The notes under the pieces: generated by a model | Databases searched by the model: none | Told to the model about the DNA's origin: nothing | Seen by the model: the letters and a program-made list of their open reading frames with translations, nothing else | Part shown: piece by piece, positions 35,223-46,678 of the stretch | How the letters are laid out: every line of letters starts with the position of its first letter | How positions within the stretch are numbered: the stretch's first letter is position 1 | DNA from: Bacteroidales bacterium | GTDB lineage: Bacteria > Bacteroidota > Bacteroidia > Bacteroidales > UBA932 | Assembly: GCA_017627255.1 (NCBI GenBank) | Contig: JAGAHD010000136.1 | Coordinates: forward strand, 1-52,926 | Length of the DNA stretch: 52,926 nt | Direction: 5' to 3' | Made by a program: the position numbers and the translations under genes

Positions 35223-35254
35223 CAAAGATACCCATTTTTTTTAAATGAAACAAA
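35223..35254 (-). promoter_or_regulatory. promoter of the deoR-type repressor gene
   Basis: On the minus strand TTTG (35251-35254), exactly 20 bases, then TATCTTTG (35223-35230): an ideal Bacteroidota promoter. The start of transcription would be near 35217, about 20 bases before the ATG. The operator at 35247-35260 overlaps the -33 element, which predicts autorepression. Confidence 0.8.
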
Positions 35255-35289
35255 ACGAAATATTTTTTTCGCGAAAAACTTCGTTTTGT
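35247..35289. promoter_or_regulatory. AgaR-like operator between deoR and pfkB
   Basis: The minus strand of 35247-35260 is TTTCGTTTTGTTTC, an exact match to the core of the E. coli AgaR operator as I remember it (TTTCRTTTYRTTTY). A 10-base inverted repeat joins ACAAAACGAA (35250-35259) and TTCGTTTTGT (35280-35289), centres 30 bp apart. Between them lies a palindrome TTTTTCGCGAAAAA (35265-35278). Confidence 0.65.
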
Positions 35290-35304
35290 GTTACTTTTTT
35301 TCGA

Positions 35305-35337
35305 TATATTTCGGATATTAGCACAGTAAAACGAAAT
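35305..35337 (+). promoter_or_regulatory. pfkB promoter and overlapping operator half-site
   Basis: TATATTTC (35305-35312) matches seven of eight positions of TAnnTTTG; transcription would begin near 35318. A further AAAACGAAAT half-site at 35328-35337 lies in the leader just before the ATG at 35342, so repressor binding could block transcription of the plus-strand unit. Confidence 0.45.
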
Positions 35338-35341
35338 CGTT

Positions 35342-36295
35342 ATGAAACGCTTTGACATCGCAGCTATCGGAGAGCTCAACGTGGACGTCATCCTGAACGG
35401 CATCGAATCGGAACCGGAGATTGGAAAGGAGAAATTTGCCAGGGAGATGACGGTCACCCTGGGCAGTTCCACAGCCATTTTTGCGGCCAATGCCTCTGCG
35501 CTTGGCAGCCGTGTCTGTTTTGTCGGTATGGTGGGCCGGGACAGTTTCGGGGATCTTGTGCGGGCGTCACTTGCTGCCCGGGGTGTCGATACCGGTTTCT
35601 TGATCGAGGGGGATACCCCGACCGGTGCGACGATCTGCATGAATTACGGGGAGGACCGGGCCAACCTGACCTATCAGGGAGCCATGGATGTCATGGGCTT
35701 TGATGACATCGACCCCGGCGTTTTCGATGCCGCCCGCCATATCCATCTTTCATCCCTGTTCATGCAGTCCGGCCTGCTCCGGGATATCGGGAAGGTACTG
35801 GACATGGCCGCGGGAAAGGGGATGACGGTGTCGCTGGATACACAGTGGGATCCGCTGGAGACTTGGCGGCTGGATTACCGCGAGGTCCTTCCGAAAGTCA
35901 CAGTCTTCCTGCCCAATGAAAAAGAGTTGCAGGCCCTGACTGGAACCCGGGATCTTGAGAGTGCCGTCGCGGCGGTTGCTCCCTGGCTCGGAGGGGCCAT
36001 GGTCGTGAAATGCGGATCCAGGGGGTCGCTTCTTGTGAAGAAGGACGGCAGCAGGGTCCACCTGCCCGCTTTCCTGAACCGTTCCGTCGTGGACGCCATC
36101 GGCGCCGGCGACAGTTTCAATGCCGGCTTTATCAGCGCTTTCGTAAAGGGGTATTCCCTGGAAGACTGCCAGGTGACAGGAAACCTGACGGGCGCCGTCA
36201 ATACGACGGCCGCCGGCGGTACCGGTGCTTTTACGTCATTGGAGGCGGTCCGTGCCCTGTGCCGGGAGCGTTTCGGATGTCCTATCAAACTCTAG
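35342..36295 (+). CDS. PfkB-family sugar kinase, probable tagatose-6-phosphate kinase
   Basis: A 317-residue ribokinase-fold protein. It begins FDIAAIGELNVDVI (PfkB signature 1 region), has the Gly-rich VTLGSSTAIFAANASALG substrate-binding stretch, PNEKELQALTG, and the ATP/catalytic motif VDAIGAGDSFNAGF with catalytic Asp257. Neighbouring AgaS and KbaZ-like genes place it at tagatose-6-phosphate to tagatose-1,6-bisphosphate, the step done by PfkA or AgaV/LacC-type kinases elsewhere. A role on a free sugar is the alternative. It is the first gene of the plus unit; the glycosidase starts seven bases after its stop. Confidence 0.88.
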   Translation: MKRFDIAAIGELNVDVILNGIESEPEIGKEKFAREMTVTLGSSTAIFAANASALGSRVCFVGMVGRDSFGDLVRASLAARGVDTGFLIEGDTPTGATICMNYGEDRANLTYQGAMDVMGFDDIDPGVFDAARHIHLSSLFMQSGLLRDIGKVLDMAAGKGMTVSLDTQWDPLETWRLDYREVLPKVTVFLPNEKELQALTGTRDLESAVAAVAPWLGGAMVVKCGSRGSLLVKKDGSRVHLPAFLNRSVVDAIGAGDSFNAGFISAFVKGYSLEDCQVTGNLTGAVNTTAAGGTGAFTSLEAVRALCRERFGCPIKL

Positions 36296-36302
36296 GAGAG
36301 AT

Positions 36303-38120
36303 ATGAAGAAAATCGTATTTCCGGTTGTCCTGGTCCTTGTGGCCGCAGCCTGCCAGCGTCCTGGTCCGGACCGTCTCCTGTCGGACGGGAAGGCCTTGTC
36401 CGGAATCCGGGTGCTTACTGAAGAGCAGTCTCCGGAGGGCTTTCCGGGCCTGATCGTCCGGACGGTCCGCTTCGTCAATACCGGCTCCGCCCCGGTCCGG
36501 GTGGATGCCATGGAAACATCCTGCACGGAGGTCTCCGGACAGGAGGTATGGACCTTCCAGCCGACTTCCTCTGCGGAGCGGAAGGACTGGGCTTTCCCGG
36601 TCGAAGATGGTTTCTATCAGCGTAATTACTTGGGAATGAATGACAGCGACTACGGGGGAGGTATTCCGATGGTTACGCTCTGGACCCGGGAAACCAACCG
36701 GAGTGTGGGTATCGCGGAACCTTGCCTGAAATTGGTTTCGATGCCGGTCCGCCGGGAGGGAAACCGGACGTGGGCGCTGATCCGCCAGGATTTCGATACG
36801 CCTGTCGTCCTTGCTCCCGGCGACACGCTTTCCTCCTGCCGGCAGTTTGTCCTGAAGGGGGAGGGCGATTTCTTCCAGCCGCTGCAAGTATTCGCCCGCT
36901 ACATGCATGAGACATTCGGATACCAGGCCCCGGTGTCGCCCGAAGACGCCTACGAGGCAGTCTGGTGCGCTTGGGGATATGAGCGGACTTTCACCGTAGA
37001 TGAAGTGATCGGCACGCTGCCCAAGGTGAAGGAACTCGGTTTCAAGTGGGTGGATGTCGATGACGGTTACCAGCGCTGTGAAGGAGACTGGGAGGCCAAC
37101 GACCGGATCGGTCCCGACGGCATGCGCCGGCTTACCGACGCCATCCATGCGGCGGGACTCAAGGCCAAATTATGGTGGGCTCCCATGGCGGCCGACCCGG
37201 GCAGCGACCTGGCGCGGGAACATCCTGAACTGCTCCTCGTCCAGGAAGACGGTTCCCATGAAGATATCAGCTGGTGGGACAGCTGGTACCTTTCTCCCGT
37301 CAATCCCGGTACCCGTGCGTATACGGAAAGATTGGTGGACATGTTCCTGAATGAGTGGGATTTCGACGGCTTCAAGCTGGACGGCCAGCATCTGAACCTG
37401 TCTGCCCCGGACTACAATCCCTTGAGCGGCCTGGCCCGTCCCGAAGAAGCCTGCGAACGCCATCCGGAGTTTTTCCGGAACCTGTATTTACGTGCGCAGG
37501 CAGACAAACCCGGCGCCGTGGTCCAGATCTGCCCCTGCGGCTGTGCCGTAAACTTTTTCTATACTCCTTACATGAACCAGGCCGTGGCCTCCGACCCTAC
37601 ATCCAGCGCCCAGATCCGCATGAAACGGAAGGTATATGCCGCCCTCTGTCCGGATCTCGCCTATTATGCCGACCATGTGGAACTGAGTGACGGCGGACTG
37701 GATTTCCCCTCCCAGATCGGCGTGGGCGGAATCATCGGCACCAAGTTCACCTGGCCCAAGGCCAATCCCGATGCACAGGAGAACGGCGGCAGCCTGCTGA
37801 CGCCCGAGAAGGAGGCGCTGCTGAAGAAATGGGTCCCTATCTATACGGAGAAAATGCTTTCCCGTGGAAATTACCTGAACCTGTATGATTTCGGCTTTGA
37901 CAAGCCTGAGGCGCATGTCATTGAGAAAGACGGGGCCATGTACTATGCTTTCTACGCGCCGCGGTGGGATGGAGAACCCATCGAACTCCGGGGCTTGTCT
38001 CCCCGCACTTATACCGTAACGGAATACGCGTCCGATGCACCCCGGAGCTATGAGCTCGACGGGACAAACCCTGTCATCCGTCCCCGGTTCGAGGGCAGCT
38101 ATCTGATCGAAGTCAAGTAA
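36303..38120 (+). CDS. GH36-like (clan GH-D) alpha-galactosidase/alpha-N-acetylgalactosaminidase lipoprotein
   Basis: A 605-residue protein from ATG 36303, whose signal MKKIVFPVVLVLVAAAC gives lipid Cys17. An N-terminal beta-sandwich (about 30-195) precedes a TIM barrel (about 210-520) with KWVDVDDGYQ (249-257), LKAKLWWAPM, and the strand-end FDGFKLDGQ, whose Asp360 matches the nucleophile position of clan GH-D enzymes. ASDPTSSAQIRMK offers Asp431 as acid/base. A C-terminal beta-domain closes the protein. In this context cleavage of alpha-linked Gal or GalNAc is likely. The GH family number is from motif resemblance, so it could be an unassigned subgroup. Confidence 0.75.
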   Translation: MKKIVFPVVLVLVAAACQRPGPDRLLSDGKALSGIRVLTEEQSPEGFPGLIVRTVRFVNTGSAPVRVDAMETSCTEVSGQEVWTFQPTSSAERKDWAFPVEDGFYQRNYLGMNDSDYGGGIPMVTLWTRETNRSVGIAEPCLKLVSMPVRREGNRTWALIRQDFDTPVVLAPGDTLSSCRQFVLKGEGDFFQPLQVFARYMHETFGYQAPVSPEDAYEAVWCAWGYERTFTVDEVIGTLPKVKELGFKWVDVDDGYQRCEGDWEANDRIGPDGMRRLTDAIHAAGLKAKLWWAPMAADPGSDLAREHPELLLVQEDGSHEDISWWDSWYLSPVNPGTRAYTERLVDMFLNEWDFDGFKLDGQHLNLSAPDYNPLSGLARPEEACERHPEFFRNLYLRAQADKPGAVVQICPCGCAVNFFYTPYMNQAVASDPTSSAQIRMKRKVYAALCPDLAYYADHVELSDGGLDFPSQIGVGGIIGTKFTWPKANPDAQENGGSLLTPEKEALLKKWVPIYTEKMLSRGNYLNLYDFGFDKPEAHVIEKDGAMYYAFYAPRWDGEPIELRGLSPRTYTVTEYASDAPRSYELDGTNPVIRPRFEGSYLIEVK

Positions 38121-38133
38121 AAAACCATTCAAT

Positions 38134-39537
38134 ATGTTCAAATTCAGATTCATTCTCGCGGCATCCCTGGCCGCCGTCGTCCTTTCCTGTTCAGGAGGGA
38201 ACGAGTATGGTTACAAGATAAAGGACAACAAGATTGTCTACAATACGCCGCCCCGCCCGGCGGACCAGCAGTCCATGCTCGGTTTCGCCTGTGATCCCAT
38301 CGAGAACGTCCGGGTCGGTTTCATCGGACTCGGCATGCGTGGCCCTGGTGCCGTCGAACGGTTCTGCTATCTGGAGGATGCGACCATCGTCGCCCTTTGT
38401 GACCTGTATCCGGAACGTGTGGAAGATGCCCAGAAAATCCTGGACAGCCATGGCGTCCCCCGTGCCGCGGAATACTCGGGCGAAGACGGCTACAAGGAGC
38501 TGTGTGCCCGGGAAGACATCGATCTCGTGTACCTTGCCGTTCCCTGGCAGTTGCATACGCCGATCGCAGTGTATGCCATGGAGCACGGAAAACATGTGGC
38601 CATCGAGGTTCCGGCTGCCACCAGCATCGAAGAGTGCTGGGCGCTGGTGAATACATCCGAACGGACCCGCAAACACTGCATGATGCTGGAAAACTGCTGC
38701 TATGACTTCTTCGAACTTACCTGCCTGAACATGATCCAGCAGGGACTCTTCGGCGAGATCGTGCATGCGGAGGGATCCTATTGCCATAACCTGGACCCGT
38801 ATTGGGACCGTTACCAGGGTGACTGGCGGATGATCTACAACCGGGAACACCACGGTGACGTTTACCCGACCCACGGGATCGGCCCTATCTGCCAGGATCT
38901 CAACATCCACCGGGGGGATAAAATGGATATCCTCGTGTCCATGGACAGCGGGGCCTTCAAGGGACAGGAAACGGCAGATGCGCGTTATGGTAAAGGAACG
39001 TACACCTATGCGAACGGGGACAATACCAGTACCCTGATCCGTACCCGAAAGGGAAAGACTCTCCTGGTGGAGCATGGCGTCGTTACGCCGCGTCCGTACA
39101 GCCGCATGTACCAGGTGACCGGAACGGAAGGCTTTGCCAACAAGTATCCCAACGAAGGACTTGCGCTGGGCGGAGAGCCGCTGAAGGATGTGGACGTAGA
39201 GGACCTGGATGCTGAAGAATACATGAGCGATGCCGCCCGGGACGCGCTGATGGAAGCCTATCAGCATCCCATCACCCGTGAGGGCGGTCTGGCAGAGAAG
39301 GCAAAGGAAGTCGGCGGTCATGGCGGCATGGATTTCATCATGGATTACCGCCTGATCTACTGCCTGCACAATGGCCTCCCGCTGGACCAGGACGTGTATG
39401 ACGCCGCCGAATGGAGCAGCTTGGTCGAACTGACGGAAGTGTCGATCAACCATGGTTCCATGCCGGTTGTCATGCCGGATTTCACCCGTGGGGAATGGAA
39501 CAAGATCGACGGCCTTACTTTTGCCTTGAAGAAATAA
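38134..39537 (+). CDS. GH109 alpha-N-acetylgalactosaminidase (Gfo/Idh/MocA fold), lipoprotein
   Basis: A 467-residue protein. The N-terminus MFKFRFILAASLAAVVLSC gives lipid Cys19, unlike the Tat signals of the classical GH109 enzymes. It contains the NAD-binding VRVGFIGLGMRGPGAVERF, CDLYPERVEDAQ, EDIDLVYLAVPWQLHTPIAVYAMEHGKHVAIEVPAA, HCMMLENCCYDFFEL, YPTHGIGPICQ and the C-terminal YRLIYCLHNGLPLDQDVYDAA, all matching GH109 block by block. The family hydrolyses alpha-linked GalNAc (for example the blood-group A determinant or Tn antigen) by an NAD-dependent elimination mechanism, in the periplasm or at the surface. Gap to the preceding gene is 13 bases. Confidence 0.93.
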   Translation: MFKFRFILAASLAAVVLSCSGGNEYGYKIKDNKIVYNTPPRPADQQSMLGFACDPIENVRVGFIGLGMRGPGAVERFCYLEDATIVALCDLYPERVEDAQKILDSHGVPRAAEYSGEDGYKELCAREDIDLVYLAVPWQLHTPIAVYAMEHGKHVAIEVPAATSIEECWALVNTSERTRKHCMMLENCCYDFFELTCLNMIQQGLFGEIVHAEGSYCHNLDPYWDRYQGDWRMIYNREHHGDVYPTHGIGPICQDLNIHRGDKMDILVSMDSGAFKGQETADARYGKGTYTYANGDNTSTLIRTRKGKTLLVEHGVVTPRPYSRMYQVTGTEGFANKYPNEGLALGGEPLKDVDVEDLDAEEYMSDAARDALMEAYQHPITREGGLAEKAKEVGGHGGMDFIMDYRLIYCLHNGLPLDQDVYDAAEWSSLVELTEVSINHGSMPVVMPDFTRGEWNKIDGLTFALKK

Positions 39538-39540
39538 GCG

Positions 39541-40215
39541 ATGGTTGATGAATTGGTAGTTTGCAGGGTGAAGGTCCCTGCAGGAAAAGCGGCCGGGGAA
39601 ATCCCGGCCGCTTTGGATAGCGCCGGTGTCCCGTTCCGGCAGATCGGATGTGTCAATTGGCCGGATGGGTTTCCGTATCGGCCTGATGTCTTTTTCCGGA
39701 CGGCCCATAACGGGGAGGAGCTTTTCCTGGAGTTCCGGGTAAGCGAACAAAGTGCCAGGGCTGTGACGGATACGGACCAGGGGCCGGTCTGGAAGGATTC
39801 CTGCGTGGAGTTTTTCGCCGCCATCCCCGGAGGAGAAGGAAATCCGGCCGGAGAGGCGTACTATAATTTCGAATGCAACTGTATCGGCCGGCTGCTTCTC
39901 CATCATGGGATCAAGGGAGACCGGAAACCCGCTCCCGAGGAAACGGTGCGTTCTGTCCGTCGCTGGTCATCCTTGGGAGACCGCCCCTTCGCGGAAAAGG
40001 GGCCGCTGTCCTGGAGCCTGGTGGAAATCATACCGGCCGGTGCCTTTTTCAAGGACCGGCCGGAAGGACTGGGCGGTATGCGGATGCGGGCGAATTTCTA
40101 CAAGTGCGGCGACGACCTTGCCGTGCCCCATTTCCTGTCCTGGGCTCCGGTCAGGACAGCCAAGCCCGATTTCCATGTGCCGGCATTTTTCGGCCGGCTG
40201 GTTTTCGAACCGTAA
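39541..40215 (+). CDS. family-9-like carbohydrate-binding protein without signal peptide
   Basis: A 224-residue protein starting three bases after the GH109 stop. The sequence RPDVFFRTAHNGEELFLEFRV, PVWKDSCVEFFAAIPG, EAYYNFECNCIGRLLL and MRMRANFYKCGDDLAVPHFLSWAPV is typical of the CBM9-like/DOMON-like proteins often found in Bacteroidota glycan loci. It lacks any N-terminal signal and would therefore be cytoplasmic, where a conventional glycan-binding role makes little sense. It ends the plus-strand unit; the convergent esterase ends seven bases further on. Confidence 0.82.
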   Translation: MVDELVVCRVKVPAGKAAGEIPAALDSAGVPFRQIGCVNWPDGFPYRPDVFFRTAHNGEELFLEFRVSEQSARAVTDTDQGPVWKDSCVEFFAAIPGGEGNPAGEAYYNFECNCIGRLLLHHGIKGDRKPAPEETVRSVRRWSSLGDRPFAEKGPLSWSLVEIIPAGAFFKDRPEGLGGMRMRANFYKCGDDLAVPHFLSWAPVRTAKPDFHVPAFFGRLVFEP

Positions 40216-40221
40216 AAGCCT

Positions 40222-43992
<3,771 letters not shown>

Positions 43993-44012
43993 CACTTTTA
44001 ACCCTTGTTTAT

Positions 44013-45278
44013 ATGCATGCTTTCAAGACCTTGGTAACCGTCCTTGTGGCGACGGTGAGCCTGTTCTCCTGCAGCCAGCAGGAGAAAACGCCCCAGCAGT
44101 TCATCTATGGTGAGGATCCTGCCCAATTCGGCGTCACGCCGGAGCGCATTGCAGCCCTCGATTCCGTTCTCCAGTCCTTCGTGGCGGACCGGAAAGTTCC
44201 CTGTGTGACGGCCTTTGTCGCCAAAGGCGGTCATGTCGTCTATGAGAAGTCCTTTGGTATCAAGAATCTGGAGACCGGCGCTCCGGCCCGGACGGATGAC
44301 ATCTATGTGCTTTTCTCCCAGACCAAAGCAATCGTAGCCGTCGCCCTGATGACCCTCTATGAGCAGGGACTGGTGGGAATTGAGGATCCGATTTCCAAGT
44401 GGATCCCCGGTTTCTCCGAGGAAGTCCTGACCGAGGTGAATGATGACGGAACGTATAAGACTGTTCCTGCAGACCGTCCGGTCAGGGTGGGGGACCTTCT
44501 CTGCCACTCATCCGGTTACATGGCTCCGCTCACCAATAAACTGGCCCGCCTGCAGGGTGAGGGAGGAATGCGCGGTGCTCCCCGTACGACCGTCGGCGCT
44601 TCCGTGGAAGCCAACAAGGTGCGTCCGCTCGGTTTCCAGCCGGGAACGGACTGGAATTACAACGTGGATATGGACGTGATCGCCTACCTGATTGAAATCG
44701 TGTCCGGAAAGACACTTCAGGAATATCTCAAGGAGGTCATCTTCACCCCGCTGGGTATGGACCATACCGCTTACTATTATGATGACCCGTCACTTCGCGA
44801 CCGTATCGTCACGACATACAGCAAGGCTGACGGTGAGTTCGTGACGTCACCCTGGTCCAGCCTGGACAGTGTCTTCGAAGGTCCCAAGACGTATGCCGGC
44901 GGCACGTTCGGCCTCTATGGCCCGATCGAGGATTATGCCAAGTTCTGCCAGATGCTCATGAACGGAGGTGAATTCAACGGCCACCGGATCATCCACCCTG
45001 AGACCATCGCCCTCATGACGACCAACCGTCTCCCGGAAGTCAACAGCGGCGGCGAAGGGTTCCAGTTCGGCCTGGGTTTCGAACTCTTCGGAAACGATAT
45101 CCGGAAGAATGTCCCCGCCATGTCTTCCCGCTGCTTCCGCTGGGGCGGAGCTGCCGGCACGGAATACCTGATGGATCCGGAAAACGACCTGGTGATCCTG
45201 TATTACATCAGCATGTGGGGCGCTACGCATACGTATGACGATTATCTGAAAGCCGCTTACGGCCTTTTCGGACTCTGA
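44013..45278 (+). CDS. class-C beta-lactamase-fold serine hydrolase lipoprotein
   Basis: A 421-residue protein. The lipoprotein signal is MHAFKTLVTVLVATVSLFSC (Cys20). Catalytic motifs of the beta-lactamase/DD-peptidase fold are SQTK (Ser102, Lys105), YNV in GTDWNYNVDMDV, and a C-terminal segment WGGAAGTEYLMD in place of the KTG box. Such proteins include esterases, D-amino-peptidases and peptidoglycan hydrolases; true beta-lactamases are rare among them. It lies 20 bases after the MscS gene and ends at a terminator (45294-45313). Substrate not predicted. Confidence 0.88.
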   Translation: MHAFKTLVTVLVATVSLFSCSQQEKTPQQFIYGEDPAQFGVTPERIAALDSVLQSFVADRKVPCVTAFVAKGGHVVYEKSFGIKNLETGAPARTDDIYVLFSQTKAIVAVALMTLYEQGLVGIEDPISKWIPGFSEEVLTEVNDDGTYKTVPADRPVRVGDLLCHSSGYMAPLTNKLARLQGEGGMRGAPRTTVGASVEANKVRPLGFQPGTDWNYNVDMDVIAYLIEIVSGKTLQEYLKEVIFTPLGMDHTAYYYDDPSLRDRIVTTYSKADGEFVTSPWSSLDSVFEGPKTYAGGTFGLYGPIEDYAKFCQMLMNGGEFNGHRIIHPETIALMTTNRLPEVNSGGEGFQFGLGFELFGNDIRKNVPAMSSRCFRWGGAAGTEYLMDPENDLVILYYISMWGATHTYDDYLKAAYGLFGL

Positions 45279-45293
45279 TTTCTACCACATTAT

Positions 45294-45313
45294 AAGGGAT
45301 TTCGTCCCTTTTT
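45294..45313 (+). terminator. intrinsic terminator after the serine hydrolase
   Basis: AAGGGA (45294-45299), loop TTTCG, TCCCTT (45305-45310), continuing into a five-T run (45309-45313). The stem is short (six pairs), but the U-tract and position 16 bases after the stop support it. Confidence 0.6.
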
Positions 45314-45333
45314 CCCGGTGTTCGCCACTTTCT

Positions 45334-45365
45334 TTTGGCCGGTTTCGGGGCCTTTTCTACCTTCG
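45334..45365 (+). promoter_or_regulatory. promoter of the acyltransferase gene
   Basis: TTTG (45334-45337), 20 bases, then TACCTTCG (45358-45365), seven of eight matches to TAnnTTTG. The spacing is ideal and the ATG at 45389 lies 24 bases downstream. Confidence 0.65.
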
Positions 45366-45388
45366 AACCAACCCAAAGAAAGTTGGCT

Positions 45389-46675
45389 ATGGAACAAGTC
45401 CTGCAGATTCCGGCCCGCATGCGGATTGACAATGCGGCCAACATCTATCCTGCTTCGCTGAGCAAGCGTTATGCTTCCTTGTACAGGATGAGCGTGACCT
45501 TGTGCGAGCCGGTTGATACGAATTGCCTCCAGCAGGCGCTCGAAACTGTATCCCTGCGCATCCCCACCTTCCGGTGCGGGCTGCGCAGCGGTGCTGTCTG
45601 GTGGCATCTCCGCCGTTTGCGGAAGACGCCGCTGGTCCGTTCCCTGGTACCGTTGAACCAAGTGCATTTCATGGATAACGGTGGTTTCCTCTACCGGGTC
45701 AGTCCGGATGGATGCCGCATTGTCCTGGATGTTTTCCATGCGCTGGCCGATGGCGGCGGAGCCCAGGTTTTCCTGTTGACCCTGACCGGGGAGTATCTCC
45801 GTCTCCGGTACGGGATTACAATATCCTATGGAGGAAAAGTATGGGATCCCGCCTGCGAGCCTTCCCCAGAAGAGATCGAGGACAGTTTCAAGACGATTTT
45901 TTCAGGCAGGAGCGGAGAACTGGAGAAAAACGACCGGGCTTACCACCTGAAAGGAAAGAAGCTGCCCTTTGCCGGGTTGCGGGATGTCCGGGTGGTGATG
46001 TCTCTCCCGGAGGTGAAGGAAACCTGCCGGAAGCTGGATTGTTCGGTGACGGATCTCCTGACATCCCTAATGCTGCAGGCACTGCAGGAAGTCCATGGGC
46101 GGGATGATGGGAAACGGAAGGCGGACGTGCTGAAAGTCAGTGTTCCGGTTGATCTGCGTCCGATGTATGGCTGCCGGACGGTCCGGAATTTCTCATCGTA
46201 TGTCAATCTCGGGTTCGATGCCGGGGAAAAAGGATACCATTCCCTTCCGGAGCTGGTCCGCAAGATACAGAAGCAGAAAGGGGAGATGCTGGCCCTCAGG
46301 AACCTGGAACCGAAAATCGCCGCCAACGTCGAGCTGGAAGAGAATATTGCCGTACGGTGCCTGCCCCTTTTCATCAAACGCCCGGTCATCGATCTGATCA
46401 ACCGCCATCATGGAGATGTCTATTGTTCACACACCCTCTCCAACCTCGGACTGGTGCAGCTGCCGCAATCGATGCGCCCGTATGTAAAGGAGATGGATTT
46501 CGTCCTGGGACGGCAGCGTGGAAACAGCGGAGCCGCCTCCTGCGTCGGTTATGACGGGAAGCTTTTCCTGCATTTCTCCCGTAAGATCACAGGCGATGAG
46601 TTTGAACGGTGTTTTCTGAAAAGACTGGCCGCCTTGGAGATTCCCTTCGAGACGGCCGACCATATCCTGGCCTGA
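45389..46675 (+). CDS. condensation/acyltransferase-superfamily protein with HxxxDG motif
   Basis: A 428-residue soluble protein (ATG 45389; the earlier in-frame start would place the promoter inside the gene). The motif HALADG (His117, Asp121, Gly122) is the HxxxDG active site of CoA-dependent acyltransferases such as alcohol acetyltransferases, wax-ester synthases and condensation domains. Other family-like stretches are LYRMSVTLCEPVDTNCLQQALE at the N-terminus and KVSVPVDLRPMYGCRTVRNFSSY in the middle. No membrane segment. It probably transfers an acyl chain to an alcohol or lipid acceptor, but neither donor nor acceptor can be told. It meets the convergent rhodanese gene with three bases between. 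Confidence 0.75.
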   Translation: MEQVLQIPARMRIDNAANIYPASLSKRYASLYRMSVTLCEPVDTNCLQQALETVSLRIPTFRCGLRSGAVWWHLRRLRKTPLVRSLVPLNQVHFMDNGGFLYRVSPDGCRIVLDVFHALADGGGAQVFLLTLTGEYLRLRYGITISYGGKVWDPACEPSPEEIEDSFKTIFSGRSGELEKNDRAYHLKGKKLPFAGLRDVRVVMSLPEVKETCRKLDCSVTDLLTSLMLQALQEVHGRDDGKRKADVLKVSVPVDLRPMYGCRTVRNFSSYVNLGFDAGEKGYHSLPELVRKIQKQKGEMLALRNLEPKIAANVELEENIAVRCLPLFIKRPVIDLINRHHGDVYCSHTLSNLGLVQLPQSMRPYVKEMDFVLGRQRGNSGAASCVGYDGKLFLHFSRKITGDEFERCFLKRLAALEIPFETADHILA

Positions 46676-46678
46676 GTC

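Larger units (their letters stand above)
13628..40215. other. divergent GalNAc-type polysaccharide utilisation locus
   Basis: Nineteen genes (15 minus with agaS first, four plus with pfkB first) surround a DeoR-family regulator gene. Gaps inside the minus unit, from agaS at 34230 to the kinase stop at 13696, are 3-76 bases with no terminator before 13657. The combination of SusC/SusD, GH109, AgaS, KbaZ-like aldolase subunit, PfkB and NahK-type kinase points to uptake and catabolism of glycans with N-acetylgalactosamine. Gene boundaries are seen; the substrate is inferred. Confidence 0.75.

Noticed and set aside
35197-35640. An extended N-terminus of the DeoR-type repressor (411 residues in all).
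   Set aside because: It would run through the deoR promoter and into pfkB; ATG 35196 gives the normal size for the family.
44013-45278. Reading the serine hydrolase as an antibiotic-resistance beta-lactamase.
   Set aside because: The SxxK and YxN motifs are those of the broad family, the KTG box is replaced, and the protein is a lipoprotein; nothing points to drug hydrolysis.
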